Shown: positions 1 through 8,029, counted from the first letter of the stretch. The stretch is DNA of 27,570 nucleotides from RGIG995 sp045652445 (GCA_045652445.1 JAZRUJ010000024.1:1-27570); one strand, 5' to 3'. Program-made: numbers and translations. Notes: a model not told the origin generated them from the letters alone.

Positions 1-52
1 GGACGGGAGGGAAGATGTGTTATAATGTAAAAAAAAGTTCACATTTACCCTC

Positions 53-81
53 TTGATTTTTTCGGCGACTTATGATATACT
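53..81 (+). promoter_or_regulatory. Sigma-A-type promoter of the tRNA unit
   Basis: A -35 box TTGATT (53-58) and a -10 box TATACT (76-81) are separated by exactly 17 bp. Transcription would start near 88, about 10 nt before the mature 5' end of tRNA-Thr, which suits a short tRNA leader. Confidence 0.75.
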
Positions 82-97
82 ATTTAAGCGTCAAAAC

Positions 98-173
98 GCT
101 GGTGTAGCTCAGCTGGTAGAGCAGCTGATTTGTAATCAGCAGGTCGGGGGTTCAAATCCGTCCACCAGCTCCA
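98..173 (+). tRNA. tRNA-Thr (anticodon TGT)
   Basis: This is a 76-nt class I tRNA including an encoded CCA (171-173). The acceptor stem pairs GCTGGTG (98-104) with CACCAGC (163-169), with discriminator T170. The D arm (AGCTCAGCTGGTAGAGCA type), the anticodon stem-loop with TGT at 131-133, and the T arm with GGTTCAAATCC are all canonical. It is co-transcribed with the tRNA-Tyr gene 25 nt downstream. Confidence 0.97.
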
Positions 174-198
174 CCAATTTTCCCGCATAATTTAATAT

Positions 199-283
199 GG
201 GCGAGTTCCCGAGTGGCCAAAGGGGGCAGACTGTAAATCTGTTGCATCTTGCTTCGGTGGTCCGAATCCACCCTCGCCCACCA
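199..283 (+). tRNA. tRNA-Tyr (anticodon GTA)
   Basis: This is an 85-nt class II tRNA with a long variable arm (around GCATCTTGCTTCGGTGGT) and an encoded CCA (281-283). The acceptor stem pairs GGGCGAG (199-205) with CTCGCCC (273-279), with discriminator A280. The anticodon GTA is at 233-235. The long variable arm combined with GTA identifies bacterial tRNA-Tyr. It is the last gene of the two-tRNA unit. Confidence 0.97.
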
Positions 284-312
284 AAATCCAAGTCTTCGGA
301 CTTGGATTTTTT
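284..312 (+). terminator. Rho-independent terminator of the tRNA unit
   Basis: An 11-bp perfect stem (284-294 with 299-309) is closed by a stable TTCG tetraloop (295-298) and followed by T residues. It begins directly after the CCA end of tRNA-Tyr and separates the tRNAs from the rsmE promoter 14 nt further on. Confidence 0.92.
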
Positions 313-325
313 ATTTGGCTTTTGG

Positions 326-354
326 TTGACTTTTTCGTCATTTTTTGCTATAAT
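326..354 (+). promoter_or_regulatory. Sigma-A promoter with extended -10, upstream of rsmE
   Basis: A -35 box TTGACT (326-331), a 17-bp T-rich spacer and a -10 box TATAAT (349-354) preceded by TGC give an extended -10 promoter. The predicted start is near 361. The leader would therefore begin almost at the ribosome binding site (361-368), giving a 5' UTR of only about 15 nt. Confidence 0.88.
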
Positions 355-375
355 AGGGCAGAAGGAAGTGAAAGT

Positions 376-1122
376 ATGTACAATTTTTTTGTCGACTCGG
401 AAAAACAAAATAATCGTTACCAAATCTCGGGGACGGATTATAATCACATGATCCACGTGCTTCGTATGAAGGAAGGGGACACCTTCCTTGTCAGTTATAA
501 CGGAAAGAGCGATTTGTGTCAATTGGAATTTTTTGACGCATCTTCCGTTACCGCCGTGATTTTGGAAGAAAATTACCAAAACACCGAACTTCCTTTGCAG
601 ATTTATCTCTTCCAAGGTCTTCCTAAAAGCGATAAGATGGAATGGATCATTCAAAAATCCGTGGAATTAGGCGTTTATGCGGTAATCCCAACGGAAATGA
701 GTCGCTGTGTTGTGAAGCTGGACGAGAAGAAAAAGCAGTCGAAAGTTGCCCGGTGGCAGTCGATTGCCGAAAGTGCAGCAAAGCAGAGTAAACGAAACTA
801 CATTCCTCAGGTCCACGACGTGGTTTCTTATCGACAGGCGTTGCAGATGGCAAAAGAGTTGGATCTGCTCCTGGTTCCTTACGAAAGCAAGGACGGCATG
901 GAGTCTGCTCTGCAGGCGTTGAATCAACTGAAAACCTGTAAAAACGTTGGTATTTTGATCGGTTCCGAGGGTGGGTTTGAAGAATCGGAGATCGACCTTG
1001 CCATGCAGTCCGGCGGACAGGTCATTTCTTTGGGAAAACGGATTTTGCGAACCGAGACCGCCGCTATCACCAGCGTTGCCATGTGTATGTTGAATGCGGA
1101 ATTGAACGGTGGAGACGAATAA
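376..1122 (+). CDS. rsmE: 16S rRNA (uracil-1498-N3)-methyltransferase RsmE
   Basis: The product (248 residues) is predicted to use S-adenosylmethionine to methylate N3 of U1498 in 16S rRNA, in the cytoplasm. It belongs to the SPOUT (trefoil-knot) superfamily. The C-terminal knot motifs are clear: LIGSEGGFEESEI and LGKRILRTETAAI, the second being the SAM-binding loop. The N-terminal part (YNFFVDSE, HVLRMKEGD) matches the PUA-like RNA-binding domain of RsmE. An in-frame ATG lies upstream at 322, but it precedes the promoter -10 box. The ATG at 376 has a GAAGGAAG ribosome binding site at 361-368 and gives the usual family length. The stop is 1 nt before the next start, so the two genes are translationally close. 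Confidence 0.95.
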   Translation: MYNFFVDSEKQNNRYQISGTDYNHMIHVLRMKEGDTFLVSYNGKSDLCQLEFFDASSVTAVILEENYQNTELPLQIYLFQGLPKSDKMEWIIQKSVELGVYAVIPTEMSRCVVKLDEKKKQSKVARWQSIAESAAKQSKRNYIPQVHDVVSYRQALQMAKELDLLLVPYESKDGMESALQALNQLKTCKNVGILIGSEGGFEESEIDLAMQSGGQVISLGKRILRTETAAITSVAMCMLNAELNGGDE

Positions 1123-1123
1123 A

Positions 1124-2479
1124 ATGAGCCAATTGCCCAAAGACTATGTTATAAGAATGCAAACCCTTTTGCAGGATCAGTTTGAATCCTATATAGCCGC
1201 GTTAAATCAGCCCCCCGTAAAGGCGTTTCGGGTGAATACCGATAAGATTTCTCTGGAAGAGTTTGAAAAGATCAACGTGTTTTCTTCGGAGAAGATCCCC
1301 TACGTGGAAAACGGATTTTATCTGGATTACGAAAAGATCGGAAACCACCCCTACCACCACGCCGGCATGATCTACGTGCAAGAACCCGGTGCTATGGCTC
1401 CCGCGGAATGTATCTATGTGAATCCCGATTGGCGGGTTCTGGATCTTTGTGCTGCCCCCGGGGGAAAAAGCAGCCAATTGAGAAATAAATTGGGGGAAAC
1501 AGGGGTTTTGGTTTCCAATGAAATCATTTCTTCCCGGTGCAAAATTTTAACGGGGAATGTGGAACGGTTGGGGCTTCCCAATACGGTCACTACCTGTATG
1601 GATTCCGAAAAAATAGCAAAGGTTTTTCCCGACACTTTTGACTTGATCATGGTGGACGCTCCCTGCTCCGGGGAAGGTATGTTCCGAAAGGAAGAAATTG
1701 CCCTTTCCGAATGGAGCCTTCAAAACGTTGAAAAATGTGCCGTGCGGCAAACCGAAATTTTGGAAAATGCCGTAAGATGCCTGAAAAACGGTGGTTATAT
1801 CATCTACGCCACCTGTACTTTTTCCCTGGAAGAAAACGAAAAAGTGGTGGATTTGTTTCTGCAGAATCACCCGGATTTTGAATTGATTCCCGTCAAAGAA
1901 TCGGTAAAAAATCACACGGAAGACGGAATCTTTTTTGATGGTTGTCGCTGTGAAAACATTCGCTTTGCCCGACGGTTTTATCCCCACAGATCCAGAGGGG
2001 AGGGGCAGTTTATGGCGGTGTTGCACCATACGAAAGACACCGAACAATTTCCCCGAAAACCCCTTGCAAAACCGCAAAAAATCGACGACGTTGTCCTTCG
2101 CTTTTTGGAAGATACTCTTGTAGAATATCAACGGGAATACGTACGGCTTTATAACGGAAAACCTGTTTATTTTACTCCTGATTTTGAGGTCCAAGACGGG
2201 ACTGCCTTTTCTTGCGGAATTACCATTGGCGAAGTTCGGAAAAATTATCTTCAGCCTCACCATCAATTTTTTATGGGAATGGGGCGTTTGTTCAAACGGA
2301 AAATTGAACTTCCCCCGGACGGCGAATGGATCCAAAAATACCTTCACGGGGAATCCATTCCTTGCGATTGTCCCAACGGTTGGGCTGTCGTTACTGTCAA
2401 CGGCTGTTCGTTGGGAGGTGCAAAAGTCGTCGACGGCGTTGCTAAAAATCACTATCCAAAAGGGTTGAGAGTTTTTTGA
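1124..2479 (+). CDS. rsmF: RsmF/NOL1-NOP2-Sun family rRNA (cytosine-C5) methyltransferase
   Basis: The product (451 residues) is predicted to be a SAM-dependent m5C RNA methyltransferase. The Rossmann core shows the SAM motif VLDLCAAPGGKSSQL. It also has the two family cysteine motifs: DAPCSGEGMF (PCS cysteine) and YATCTFSLEENE (TC catalytic cysteine). About 150 residues follow the core and resemble the C-terminal RsmF/PUA-like RNA-binding domains, which separates it from RsmB. A GTG codon lies in frame at 1109 inside rsmE. The ATG at 1124 is preferred because GGTGGAG (1109-1114) sits at ribosome-binding distance. The target base is inferred from the family; related enzymes of similar length modify 16S or 23S rRNA. 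Confidence 0.9.
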   Translation: MSQLPKDYVIRMQTLLQDQFESYIAALNQPPVKAFRVNTDKISLEEFEKINVFSSEKIPYVENGFYLDYEKIGNHPYHHAGMIYVQEPGAMAPAECIYVNPDWRVLDLCAAPGGKSSQLRNKLGETGVLVSNEIISSRCKILTGNVERLGLPNTVTTCMDSEKIAKVFPDTFDLIMVDAPCSGEGMFRKEEIALSEWSLQNVEKCAVRQTEILENAVRCLKNGGYIIYATCTFSLEENEKVVDLFLQNHPDFELIPVKESVKNHTEDGIFFDGCRCENIRFARRFYPHRSRGEGQFMAVLHHTKDTEQFPRKPLAKPQKIDDVVLRFLEDTLVEYQREYVRLYNGKPVYFTPDFEVQDGTAFSCGITIGEVRKNYLQPHHQFFMGMGRLFKRKIELPPDGEWIQKYLHGESIPCDCPNGWAVVTVNGCSLGGAKVVDGVAKNHYPKGLRVF

Positions 2480-2543
2480 TTTTTGTAATGAGTTCGGAAA
2501 CATTTTAACAAAAAATGATCGAGCAGTTTTTTGGAGAGTTAAA

Positions 2544-2996
2544 ATGTATTTGGAAGATTTTGTAATTGGAACCGAAATTGCAATTCCTCCGGTTGTCGCC
2601 AGTCGGGAGGAAATGATGGATTTTGCTGAAAAATACGATCCGTTTTTGGTTCATACCGATGAAGAATACGCAAAAAACACCCGGTTTGGCGGTCTGATAG
2701 CCCCCGGCTTGTTCTCTTTTTTGTTGGTTTGGAAACCTTTTGTTGATCTTAATGTTTTCGGGGATGAATTTATTGCAGGAAAATCAACAAAAGTAGAATG
2801 GCATAGACCGGTCTTCCCGGAAGATGTTTTGACCGGAATGGTTCGGATTGTTGATGTTACGCGACGCAATCCGTATAACGGCGTGGTAACCTTGGAAATG
2901 GAGGTTCGCAATCAAAATGGGGAGGTTGTTTTGACCGACCGTACGGAAACGGTGGTTCAATGTCGCCACCGAGAAGACAAAGAAAAACTTAAATAA
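2544..2996 (+). CDS. MaoC-like hot-dog fold hydratase
   Basis: The product is a 150-residue single hot-dog domain of the MaoC / (R)-enoyl-CoA hydratase type. The diagnostic active-site block is visible as YDPFLVHTDEEYA followed by FGGLIAPG; the Asp and His are the expected catalytic pair. Later strands (VEWHRPVFPEDVLTG, VTLEMEVRNQNGEVV) also fit the fold. It has a good GGAGAG site 5 nt before the ATG. It lies 64 nt after rsmF with no clear promoter, so co-transcription is likely. No fatty-acid or polyketide genes adjoin it, so the acyl substrate cannot be named. A terminator follows immediately. Confidence 0.85.
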   Translation: MYLEDFVIGTEIAIPPVVASREEMMDFAEKYDPFLVHTDEEYAKNTRFGGLIAPGLFSFLLVWKPFVDLNVFGDEFIAGKSTKVEWHRPVFPEDVLTGMVRIVDVTRRNPYNGVVTLEMEVRNQNGEVVLTDRTETVVQCRHREDKEKLK

Positions 2997-3005
2997 TGTA
3001 AAACA

Positions 3006-3035
3006 GGGGAGACGCTTCGATCTCTCCGTTTTTTT
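3006..3035 (+). terminator. Rho-independent terminator after the rsmE-rsmF-maoC unit
   Basis: A 7-bp stem GGGGAGA/TCTCTCC (3006-3012 with 3021-3027, one G-T pair) has an 8-nt loop and is followed by a run of seven T residues (3029-3035). Confidence 0.88.
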
Positions 3036-3261
3036 GTCATTTTTTTGTCATTTTCGTGAGAATTCTTCTACTATTTTTCAATCTTTTTTCGACCAATTTT
3101 CGCTCAGAAACCCCTCTTTTTTCCTTGTTTTATTCCCCGTTTCGGAAAGTGATCCGAAAAAACGTTGAAAACAACACCCATTTCCGTTCTTTTTGTCTCT
3201 TCTCCCTAAATTATCTCTCCTCGTCTTTTTTGTCATTTCCCGTAAGTTTTCTACCTCACTA
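3036..3261. other. T-rich non-coding spacer before the polysaccharide locus
   Basis: No gene is supported here. The plus strand is strongly pyrimidine-rich with long T runs. TTTTTTTGTCA occurs twice in tandem (3029-3039 and 3040-3050), and a close copy followed by TTT is at 3225-3237. A 69-codon open frame (3056-3265) is Phe/Ser-rich, has no ribosome binding site and reads like translated T-rich DNA. The spacer ends at the locus promoter. Confidence 0.7.
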
Positions 3262-3290
3262 TTGACTTTAAAAGAGAAAATTGTTATAAT
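3262..3290 (+). promoter_or_regulatory. Strong extended -10 promoter of the polysaccharide locus
   Basis: A -35 box TTGACT (3262-3267), a 17-bp spacer and TATAAT (3285-3290) preceded by TGT give a near-consensus sigma-A promoter with extended -10. The predicted start near 3297 leaves a leader of about 40 nt before the GTG start at 3338. It is the only clear promoter found ahead of the 16-gene locus. Confidence 0.9.
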
Positions 3291-3337
3291 AATAATAAAA
3301 TATAGTATATCTTTGTCTTTCGGGGAGGTTTTGAACG

Positions 3338-4474
3338 GTGTCTTTAAAAAAAGCTTACTTAATCAGCTGTTCCGATCATTACGGACATCGTCTGAATGTG
3401 ATGGATGAATATCTTTGTTCTTGCGGATATGAGACGACTTATATCACCTCGGACTTCGATCATACGTCCAAGCAGTCTTTTACTTGTTCCGTCCCCCAAT
3501 GCGTTCAAATTCACGCTCGTCCTTACCGAAAGAATCTTTCGGTGGATCGGATTTTGTCTCACCGGAATTTCGCACGGGACGTGTTTCGATTTTTGGAAGA
3601 TCTTCCGGAAGAACCGGACGTTATCGTCGCGTTAATACCCCCTAATTTTCTTTCTCACTATGCTGCGAAATACAAGAAGAAGCATCCGAACGTAAAACTG
3701 ATTCTCGATATTTTCGATTTGTGGCCCGAAACCTTTCCTTTTGGGAAATTAAAGAAACTGCTCACTCCGGTTTTCCGCGTTTGGTCTTGGATCCGAGATC
3801 ACAGTCTGCCGGCTGCGGATTTTGTGATTACGGAATGCGAAATGTTTCGGCAGAGATTAAATCTTTTCGGGGACAAGTCCGCTACGGTATACCTTTGTGC
3901 CGAACCTCTCTCTTTGCCCCCTGTTTCCGCGGTGTTGCGGGAAGACGCATTAGACTTGTGTTATTTGGGAGCCATAAATAACATTATCGGTATTGATGAC
4001 ATCTGTGATTTGATTCGCAGAGTAGTGGCAGAAAAACCGGTAACGCTCCATATTATAGGCAAAGGTGAACGGGAGCAGGAATTTATCGATTCCGCAAAAG
4101 CCGCCGGAGCAGAAGTGATTTTTTACGGCCCCATTTATGACGACGCCAAGAAACAAGAAATCATCAATCGTTGTCACTTTGGTCTTAACATTATGAAATC
4201 CTCCGTTTGCGTAGGGTTGACTATGAAGTCCGTAGACTATTTCCGCTTCGGACTCCCCATCATAAACAGCATTCCTGCAGATACGCAGAATTTGATCTCC
4301 CAGTATCGTGCGGGGGTTCAAAACAGACCGGGATGTGAAGATTTTCTCATAAATGCCAACAGAGAAGTTTTTCTCGCTGCTCGAGTTAATGTAGGTCTCT
4401 TGTTTAAAGATTATTTTGATCGCCAGGTGGTTTTAGCTCGTCTAAAACAACTGTTGGACGATTTTTTGCGGTAA
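3338..4474 (+). CDS. Glycosyltransferase family 4-type (GT-B fold)
   Basis: The product (378 residues) is a predicted cytoplasmic or membrane-associated retaining glycosyltransferase of the polysaccharide pathway. The N-terminal Rossmann half carries the DLWPE motif (about residues 127-131), which recurs in GT4 enzymes of the WbuB kind. The C-terminal half shows the donor-binding layout LCYLGAINN (about 208), LHIIGKGE (about 227) and MKSVDYFRFGLPII (about 286). There, Asp replaces the Glu more often seen. The start is GTG with a strong GGGGAGG site (3322-3328) 9 nt upstream. It is the first gene of the polysaccharide locus. Donor and acceptor cannot be read from sequence. Confidence 0.85.
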   Translation: MSLKKAYLISCSDHYGHRLNVMDEYLCSCGYETTYITSDFDHTSKQSFTCSVPQCVQIHARPYRKNLSVDRILSHRNFARDVFRFLEDLPEEPDVIVALIPPNFLSHYAAKYKKKHPNVKLILDIFDLWPETFPFGKLKKLLTPVFRVWSWIRDHSLPAADFVITECEMFRQRLNLFGDKSATVYLCAEPLSLPPVSAVLREDALDLCYLGAINNIIGIDDICDLIRRVVAEKPVTLHIIGKGEREQEFIDSAKAAGAEVIFYGPIYDDAKKQEIINRCHFGLNIMKSSVCVGLTMKSVDYFRFGLPIINSIPADTQNLISQYRAGVQNRPGCEDFLINANREVFLAARVNVGLLFKDYFDRQVVLARLKQLLDDFLR

Positions 4475-4507
4475 CGCAGTTTTCAAGCAAGAAAGGATTA
4501 TTATTGT

Positions 4508-5953
4508 ATGAACAAAAAAAAGAACTTTTGGGAGAGTAAAATCTTTCAGCTTTTTATTTGGCTCATCCCCATTCTGTTTCTTTTTGATGATATCATGGGA
4601 ACAAACGGTTATCAATTTACGATTTTTGGGAAAGGCATTCGTATCGTGTTGTTTGCCCTTTCTTTTGCCTTGTTGATGGGGTATTCTATTCTCGTGATGG
4701 TGTTGGAAAATATCTCCTTGTTCTCACGGAAAAACAGAAGTCTTTTTCAATACATAAAGCCGATTGATATTCTCGTTACGATCTTCCTTGTGGGGAATTT
4801 TATTTGGGCAACCGTCATTCCGTTGTTAGTTCGGGGTGATACTGTTTTTGCATTAAAAGATTTTAGCACTATTTTGGTCTTAATGCTATATTTCCCCGCG
4901 GCTTTTTTAATTCGTACCGGAAGACTGAAAGTTTCAATTTTGGAAACCTTGGCTTATGGGTTTTCTTTTATTCTTGCGGTATGGCATTGTGTTATGTTTG
5001 TGGGAGAAACCGTTTTTCCGGGGTTCTATCCTGCTTATTATGATTTTATTCAATGGCTTTCCGGCGGAACAGCCGTGATAACAGACGTAATTTACGGGTA
5101 TGGACTTGTTCGGGTTATTCAGACCACGTCGTTATTTTTGTTGCCGGGGATCTTTTTTGCGATTCGATCTGTTGTACGGGGGAAATTCGTACATCTTGTT
5201 TCCGTTTTTGTATTCCTGTTTGCAATCTGTACTACTTTTACAAAATCCATTTGGTTTGGCTTTGCGGCGGGACTGGCGGTGTCTTTGTTCGGAGTGTTCC
5301 TCTTCTGCAAAGATAAGAAAGTAAGAATCCGTTGTATTGTTGTTTTCCTGTTTATAGCAGTTTCTATTGTTTTGCTCAACTTTGCAGTATTCGAGAATAA
5401 AATTTACACACGAGCGATGCATTCGGTTCAAAAGCCCTCTCATTCCTCTACGTCTACTGAGTTTCCGTCTACGGACGATATTACGGTTGATACCGACACC
5501 GACTCGGATGTCATTTTCGATGATTTTGTCAAAGATTCTCAGGGAACACAGGAGGCAAACGCACTTCGCGACCTTCAAACGAAAGCATTGCTTAACAAGT
5601 GGAATCAAAGCAAATTGCTTGGTTTTGGATATGGAGGTTATGCGGAAGATTGCATCCGTCAAGGGGATTATCCGTTTATGTATGAAACCTTGTTGCCGGC
5701 ATTATTGATGAAGCTCGGTGTTGTAGGGCTTCTTTTGTGGATCATCTTTATTTTGGGAACGACTGTTTGTGCCTGCCGTCTGTTTTGGGAAAGGGAACGG
5801 AGCAGCCTGTTTTTGTGGCTTGGGATAGCACTTTCTTTCGGAATGGCAGTTCAGACAAACCCTTTCCTTTTCACCTTCCCGGGATTTTCCGTTTTGCTGC
5901 TCCTGCTCCTCGCTTTTCAAGAGAAGCGTGTAGAACGGGGTGAAGATAAATGA
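4508..5953 (+). CDS. wzy: Wzy/O-antigen-ligase-like membrane polymerase
   Basis: The product (481 residues) is a polytopic membrane protein with roughly ten or more hydrophobic segments. Its likely role is to polymerise lipid-linked repeat units outside the membrane. Support comes from the long hydrophobic N-terminal half, the segment CTTFTKSIWFGFAAG (about 241-255), a large extracytoplasmic loop near residues 295-375, and the motif LLGFGYGGYAED then YETLLPALLMKLGVVGLL, which is typical of Wzy/WaaL (O-antigen ligase) proteins. The loop contains an unusual Ser/Thr/Asp-rich stretch (about 308-345). It is the only candidate polymerase in a locus that also has Wzx. A ligase role is the alternative. 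Its stop overlaps the next start by ATGA. Confidence 0.8.
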   Translation: MNKKKNFWESKIFQLFIWLIPILFLFDDIMGTNGYQFTIFGKGIRIVLFALSFALLMGYSILVMVLENISLFSRKNRSLFQYIKPIDILVTIFLVGNFIWATVIPLLVRGDTVFALKDFSTILVLMLYFPAAFLIRTGRLKVSILETLAYGFSFILAVWHCVMFVGETVFPGFYPAYYDFIQWLSGGTAVITDVIYGYGLVRVIQTTSLFLLPGIFFAIRSVVRGKFVHLVSVFVFLFAICTTFTKSIWFGFAAGLAVSLFGVFLFCKDKKVRIRCIVVFLFIAVSIVLLNFAVFENKIYTRAMHSVQKPSHSSTSTEFPSTDDITVDTDTDSDVIFDDFVKDSQGTQEANALRDLQTKALLNKWNQSKLLGFGYGGYAEDCIRQGDYPFMYETLLPALLMKLGVVGLLLWIIFILGTTVCACRLFWERERSSLFLWLGIALSFGMAVQTNPFLFTFPGFSVLLLLLLAFQEKRVERGEDK

Positions 5954-6882
5954 CTGCGATATTGATGTCGACTTATAACGGTCAGTCGTATTTGAAAGAG
6001 CAGTTGGACAGCATCTTAAACCAAACTTTTTCGGATTTCGTTCTGTATATCCGAGATGACGGATCAAAGGATCAAACCGTTTCGCTGATTCGTTCTTATG
6101 ACGATCCTCGGATTCGGCTGATTGAGGGCGAGAACGTTGGTCCGGCAAAGAGTTTCTTTTCGTTGCTGCATGCAGCACAGGATGCAGATTATATCTTTTT
6201 TAGCGATCAAGACGATGTCTGGTTCCCAAACAAACTTGAACGTTTGTTGTCTGAGATTCGGAAATATGATCATATTCCTGCGATGGTTTTTTCCGATTTT
6301 TCAATGATCGACAATGCGGGAGGCGTAATTGCGGAGTCTTATGCAAAGAAAGCTTCTTTGCAGGTAAGCCCCGGAGATAACACTCTTGCAAAAGTATTGG
6401 CACATCCCTACGTTTTTGGTTGTGCGTCTGTAATTAACAAGAATCTTTCCCGTTTGGTCGCAAATCCCCCCGAGGGGATTGAAATGCACGATTGTTGGAT
6501 TTGTCAATGTGCCGCAGCTACGGGGAAATTAATCTATCTCCCGGAACAGACGATAGGGCATCGATTTCACAACAGTAATGCTACCGGAAGAATGGGACAA
6601 GATACTTTAGTATCTCGGCTGAAACGTTTTTCCACAGGATTCAAGGCACAGGTCGAAAATACAGAGTTGCGGTTGAGACAGGTTTCACTTCTTTTATCCC
6701 ATAACAAAGAACGGTTGCTTCCAGAAGCGGAGAAGTTGTTGATCGAATTGCATCGGTCTTTCCGAAAGAACCGAGTTTCTGTTGTTTATGCTCTTCATAA
6801 AAATGGAGTGACTCGTCAAAGATGGTTCAATACGCTGTTTTTCTATATTACAGTCTTATGGACAAAAGGAGATTTTGAATGA
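5950..6882 (+). CDS. GT2 glycosyltransferase, rhamnosyltransferase-like (DQDD type)
   Basis: The product (310 residues) has a GT-A fold with the family 2 signatures STYNGQSYLKEQLDS, RDDGSKDQT (nucleotide-binding Asp pair, about 36-37) and FFSDQDDVWFP (metal-binding DQDD, about 86-89). It also has MHDCW (about 179-183) and GHRFHNSNATG near the end of the catalytic domain. This set is typical of the group annotated as rhamnosyltransferases. With rmlABDC in the same locus, dTDP-L-rhamnose is a plausible donor, but that is inference. It starts at the ATGA overlap with the polymerase gene and ends in an ATGA overlap with the next gene, so it is translationally coupled on both sides. Confidence 0.9.
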   Translation: MTAILMSTYNGQSYLKEQLDSILNQTFSDFVLYIRDDGSKDQTVSLIRSYDDPRIRLIEGENVGPAKSFFSLLHAAQDADYIFFSDQDDVWFPNKLERLLSEIRKYDHIPAMVFSDFSMIDNAGGVIAESYAKKASLQVSPGDNTLAKVLAHPYVFGCASVINKNLSRLVANPPEGIEMHDCWICQCAAATGKLIYLPEQTIGHRFHNSNATGRMGQDTLVSRLKRFSTGFKAQVENTELRLRQVSLLLSHNKERLLPEAEKLLIELHRSFRKNRVSVVYALHKNGVTRQRWFNTLFFYITVLWTKGDFE

Positions 6883-8012
6883 AGCAAGTAAAGCCAATTG
6901 CCATCTATTTCCCTCAATTTCATGCAATCCCAGAAAATGATAAGTGGTGGGGGAAAGGTTTTACGGATTGGACAAAGGTAAAAGAAGGTTATCCTTTGTT
7001 TGAAGGTCATCATCAGCCCAGAGTTCCTGCAGACGGGTATTATGACCTAACCGAAAAAAGTGTAATCGAACACCAAATTGCCATGGCAAAGAAGTATGGG
7101 ATTTACGGATTTGCCATTTACCATTACTGGTTTGACGGAAAACAACTTTTGGAAACTCCCAAGGAAATTATTCTCAACAACAAGGATTTGGATATTCCGT
7201 TTTGTTTAACGTGGGCAAATGAAACTTGGGCAAGAAGATGGGAAGGGAAGGATAGTGAAATTCTTCAGGAACAGACCTATACTCCCACCCATGAAAAATG
7301 GAAAGAGCATTTTGACTATGTAAAACAATACTTGACCGATCCCAGAGCCATTCGGATCGACGGAAAACCGGTCTTTCAGATTTACCGTCCCCACTTGGTT
7401 GTTCGCGTCGGGGAAATGTTGCAATATTGGCGTGAATTGGCAAGAGAAGAAGGAATTGGCGAATTGTATTTCATGGCGGTCAAATCCTTTGATTTCCCTG
7501 ACAATTCTATTTTGGATGCGTTTGATGGGGTTCTTTTGTTCCAACCTCACGAAGCGGTAAATTCCAAAGAGTATAAAGGAAAACGAGTCGTTCTGGAAAA
7601 TATTTTAAGACATCTTCCGGAACAATGGGTGGAAAGCTTGCGTTCCGTGAGAAGTAAGGTTCGGACGAAATACGTGCTGCACCCCTACAAAAAAGTGTTT
7701 GACGTAGTTCTGAAAAGAAATTTTAAGTATAAGGATAAGGACACCTATAACATGGCGTTCTTAGAATGGGACAATACTGCCCGTTATAAGGAGAAAGCAA
7801 CCGTATATCACGGATGCACTCCAAGGGTATTTGAAGAATGCTTTACCCGTCTTTTGGAACGGGAAGAACAACAACATAGCCCCGAGAAGCAGTTTGTTTA
7901 CATCAATGCTTGGAATGAATGGGCTGAGGGAACGTATTTGGAACCGGACACCGATCACGGTTTTGCATATCTTGAAGCTGTTCAACGTTGTCTGAAAAAC
8001 GAATGTCAATAA
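6879..8012 (+). CDS. WbsX-like / GH99-like glycan biosynthesis protein
   Basis: The product (377 residues) matches the WbsX family (Glyco_tran_WbsX, GH99-like TIM barrel) over its whole length. Hallmarks are IAIYFPQFHAIPEN and WWGKGFTDWTKVK near the N terminus, YGIYGFAIYHYWFDGK (about 73-88), FCLTWANETWARRW (about 108-121) and YINAWNEWAEGTYLEPD (about 351-367). WbsX proteins sit in O-antigen and capsule loci and are usually annotated as glycosyltransferases, yet their fold resembles endo-acting glycosidases. The reaction is therefore uncertain. The start overlaps the preceding stop (ATGA). No signal peptide is seen, so it should act in the cytoplasm. Confidence 0.88.
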   Translation: MKQVKPIAIYFPQFHAIPENDKWWGKGFTDWTKVKEGYPLFEGHHQPRVPADGYYDLTEKSVIEHQIAMAKKYGIYGFAIYHYWFDGKQLLETPKEIILNNKDLDIPFCLTWANETWARRWEGKDSEILQEQTYTPTHEKWKEHFDYVKQYLTDPRAIRIDGKPVFQIYRPHLVVRVGEMLQYWRELAREEGIGELYFMAVKSFDFPDNSILDAFDGVLLFQPHEAVNSKEYKGKRVVLENILRHLPEQWVESLRSVRSKVRTKYVLHPYKKVFDVVLKRNFKYKDKDTYNMAFLEWDNTARYKEKATVYHGCTPRVFEECFTRLLEREEQQHSPEKQFVYINAWNEWAEGTYLEPDTDHGFAYLEAVQRCLKNECQ

Positions 8013-8029
8013 TTCTTTAGGAGGTTTTT

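Noticed and set aside
136..654. A 172-codon minus-strand open frame across the tRNA genes and rsmE start
   Set aside because: It runs through two tRNA genes, a terminator and the start of rsmE; the protein resembles translated tRNA sequence.
1547..2503. A 318-codon minus-strand open frame opposite the RsmF-like gene
   Set aside because: It is a register-matched shadow of a clear methyltransferase gene, with low-complexity Phe/Lys-rich content and no recognisable domain.
3056..3265. A 69-codon open frame in the spacer before the polysaccharide locus
   Set aside because: It has no ribosome binding site, reads as translated T-rich DNA and overlaps the -35 box of the locus promoter.
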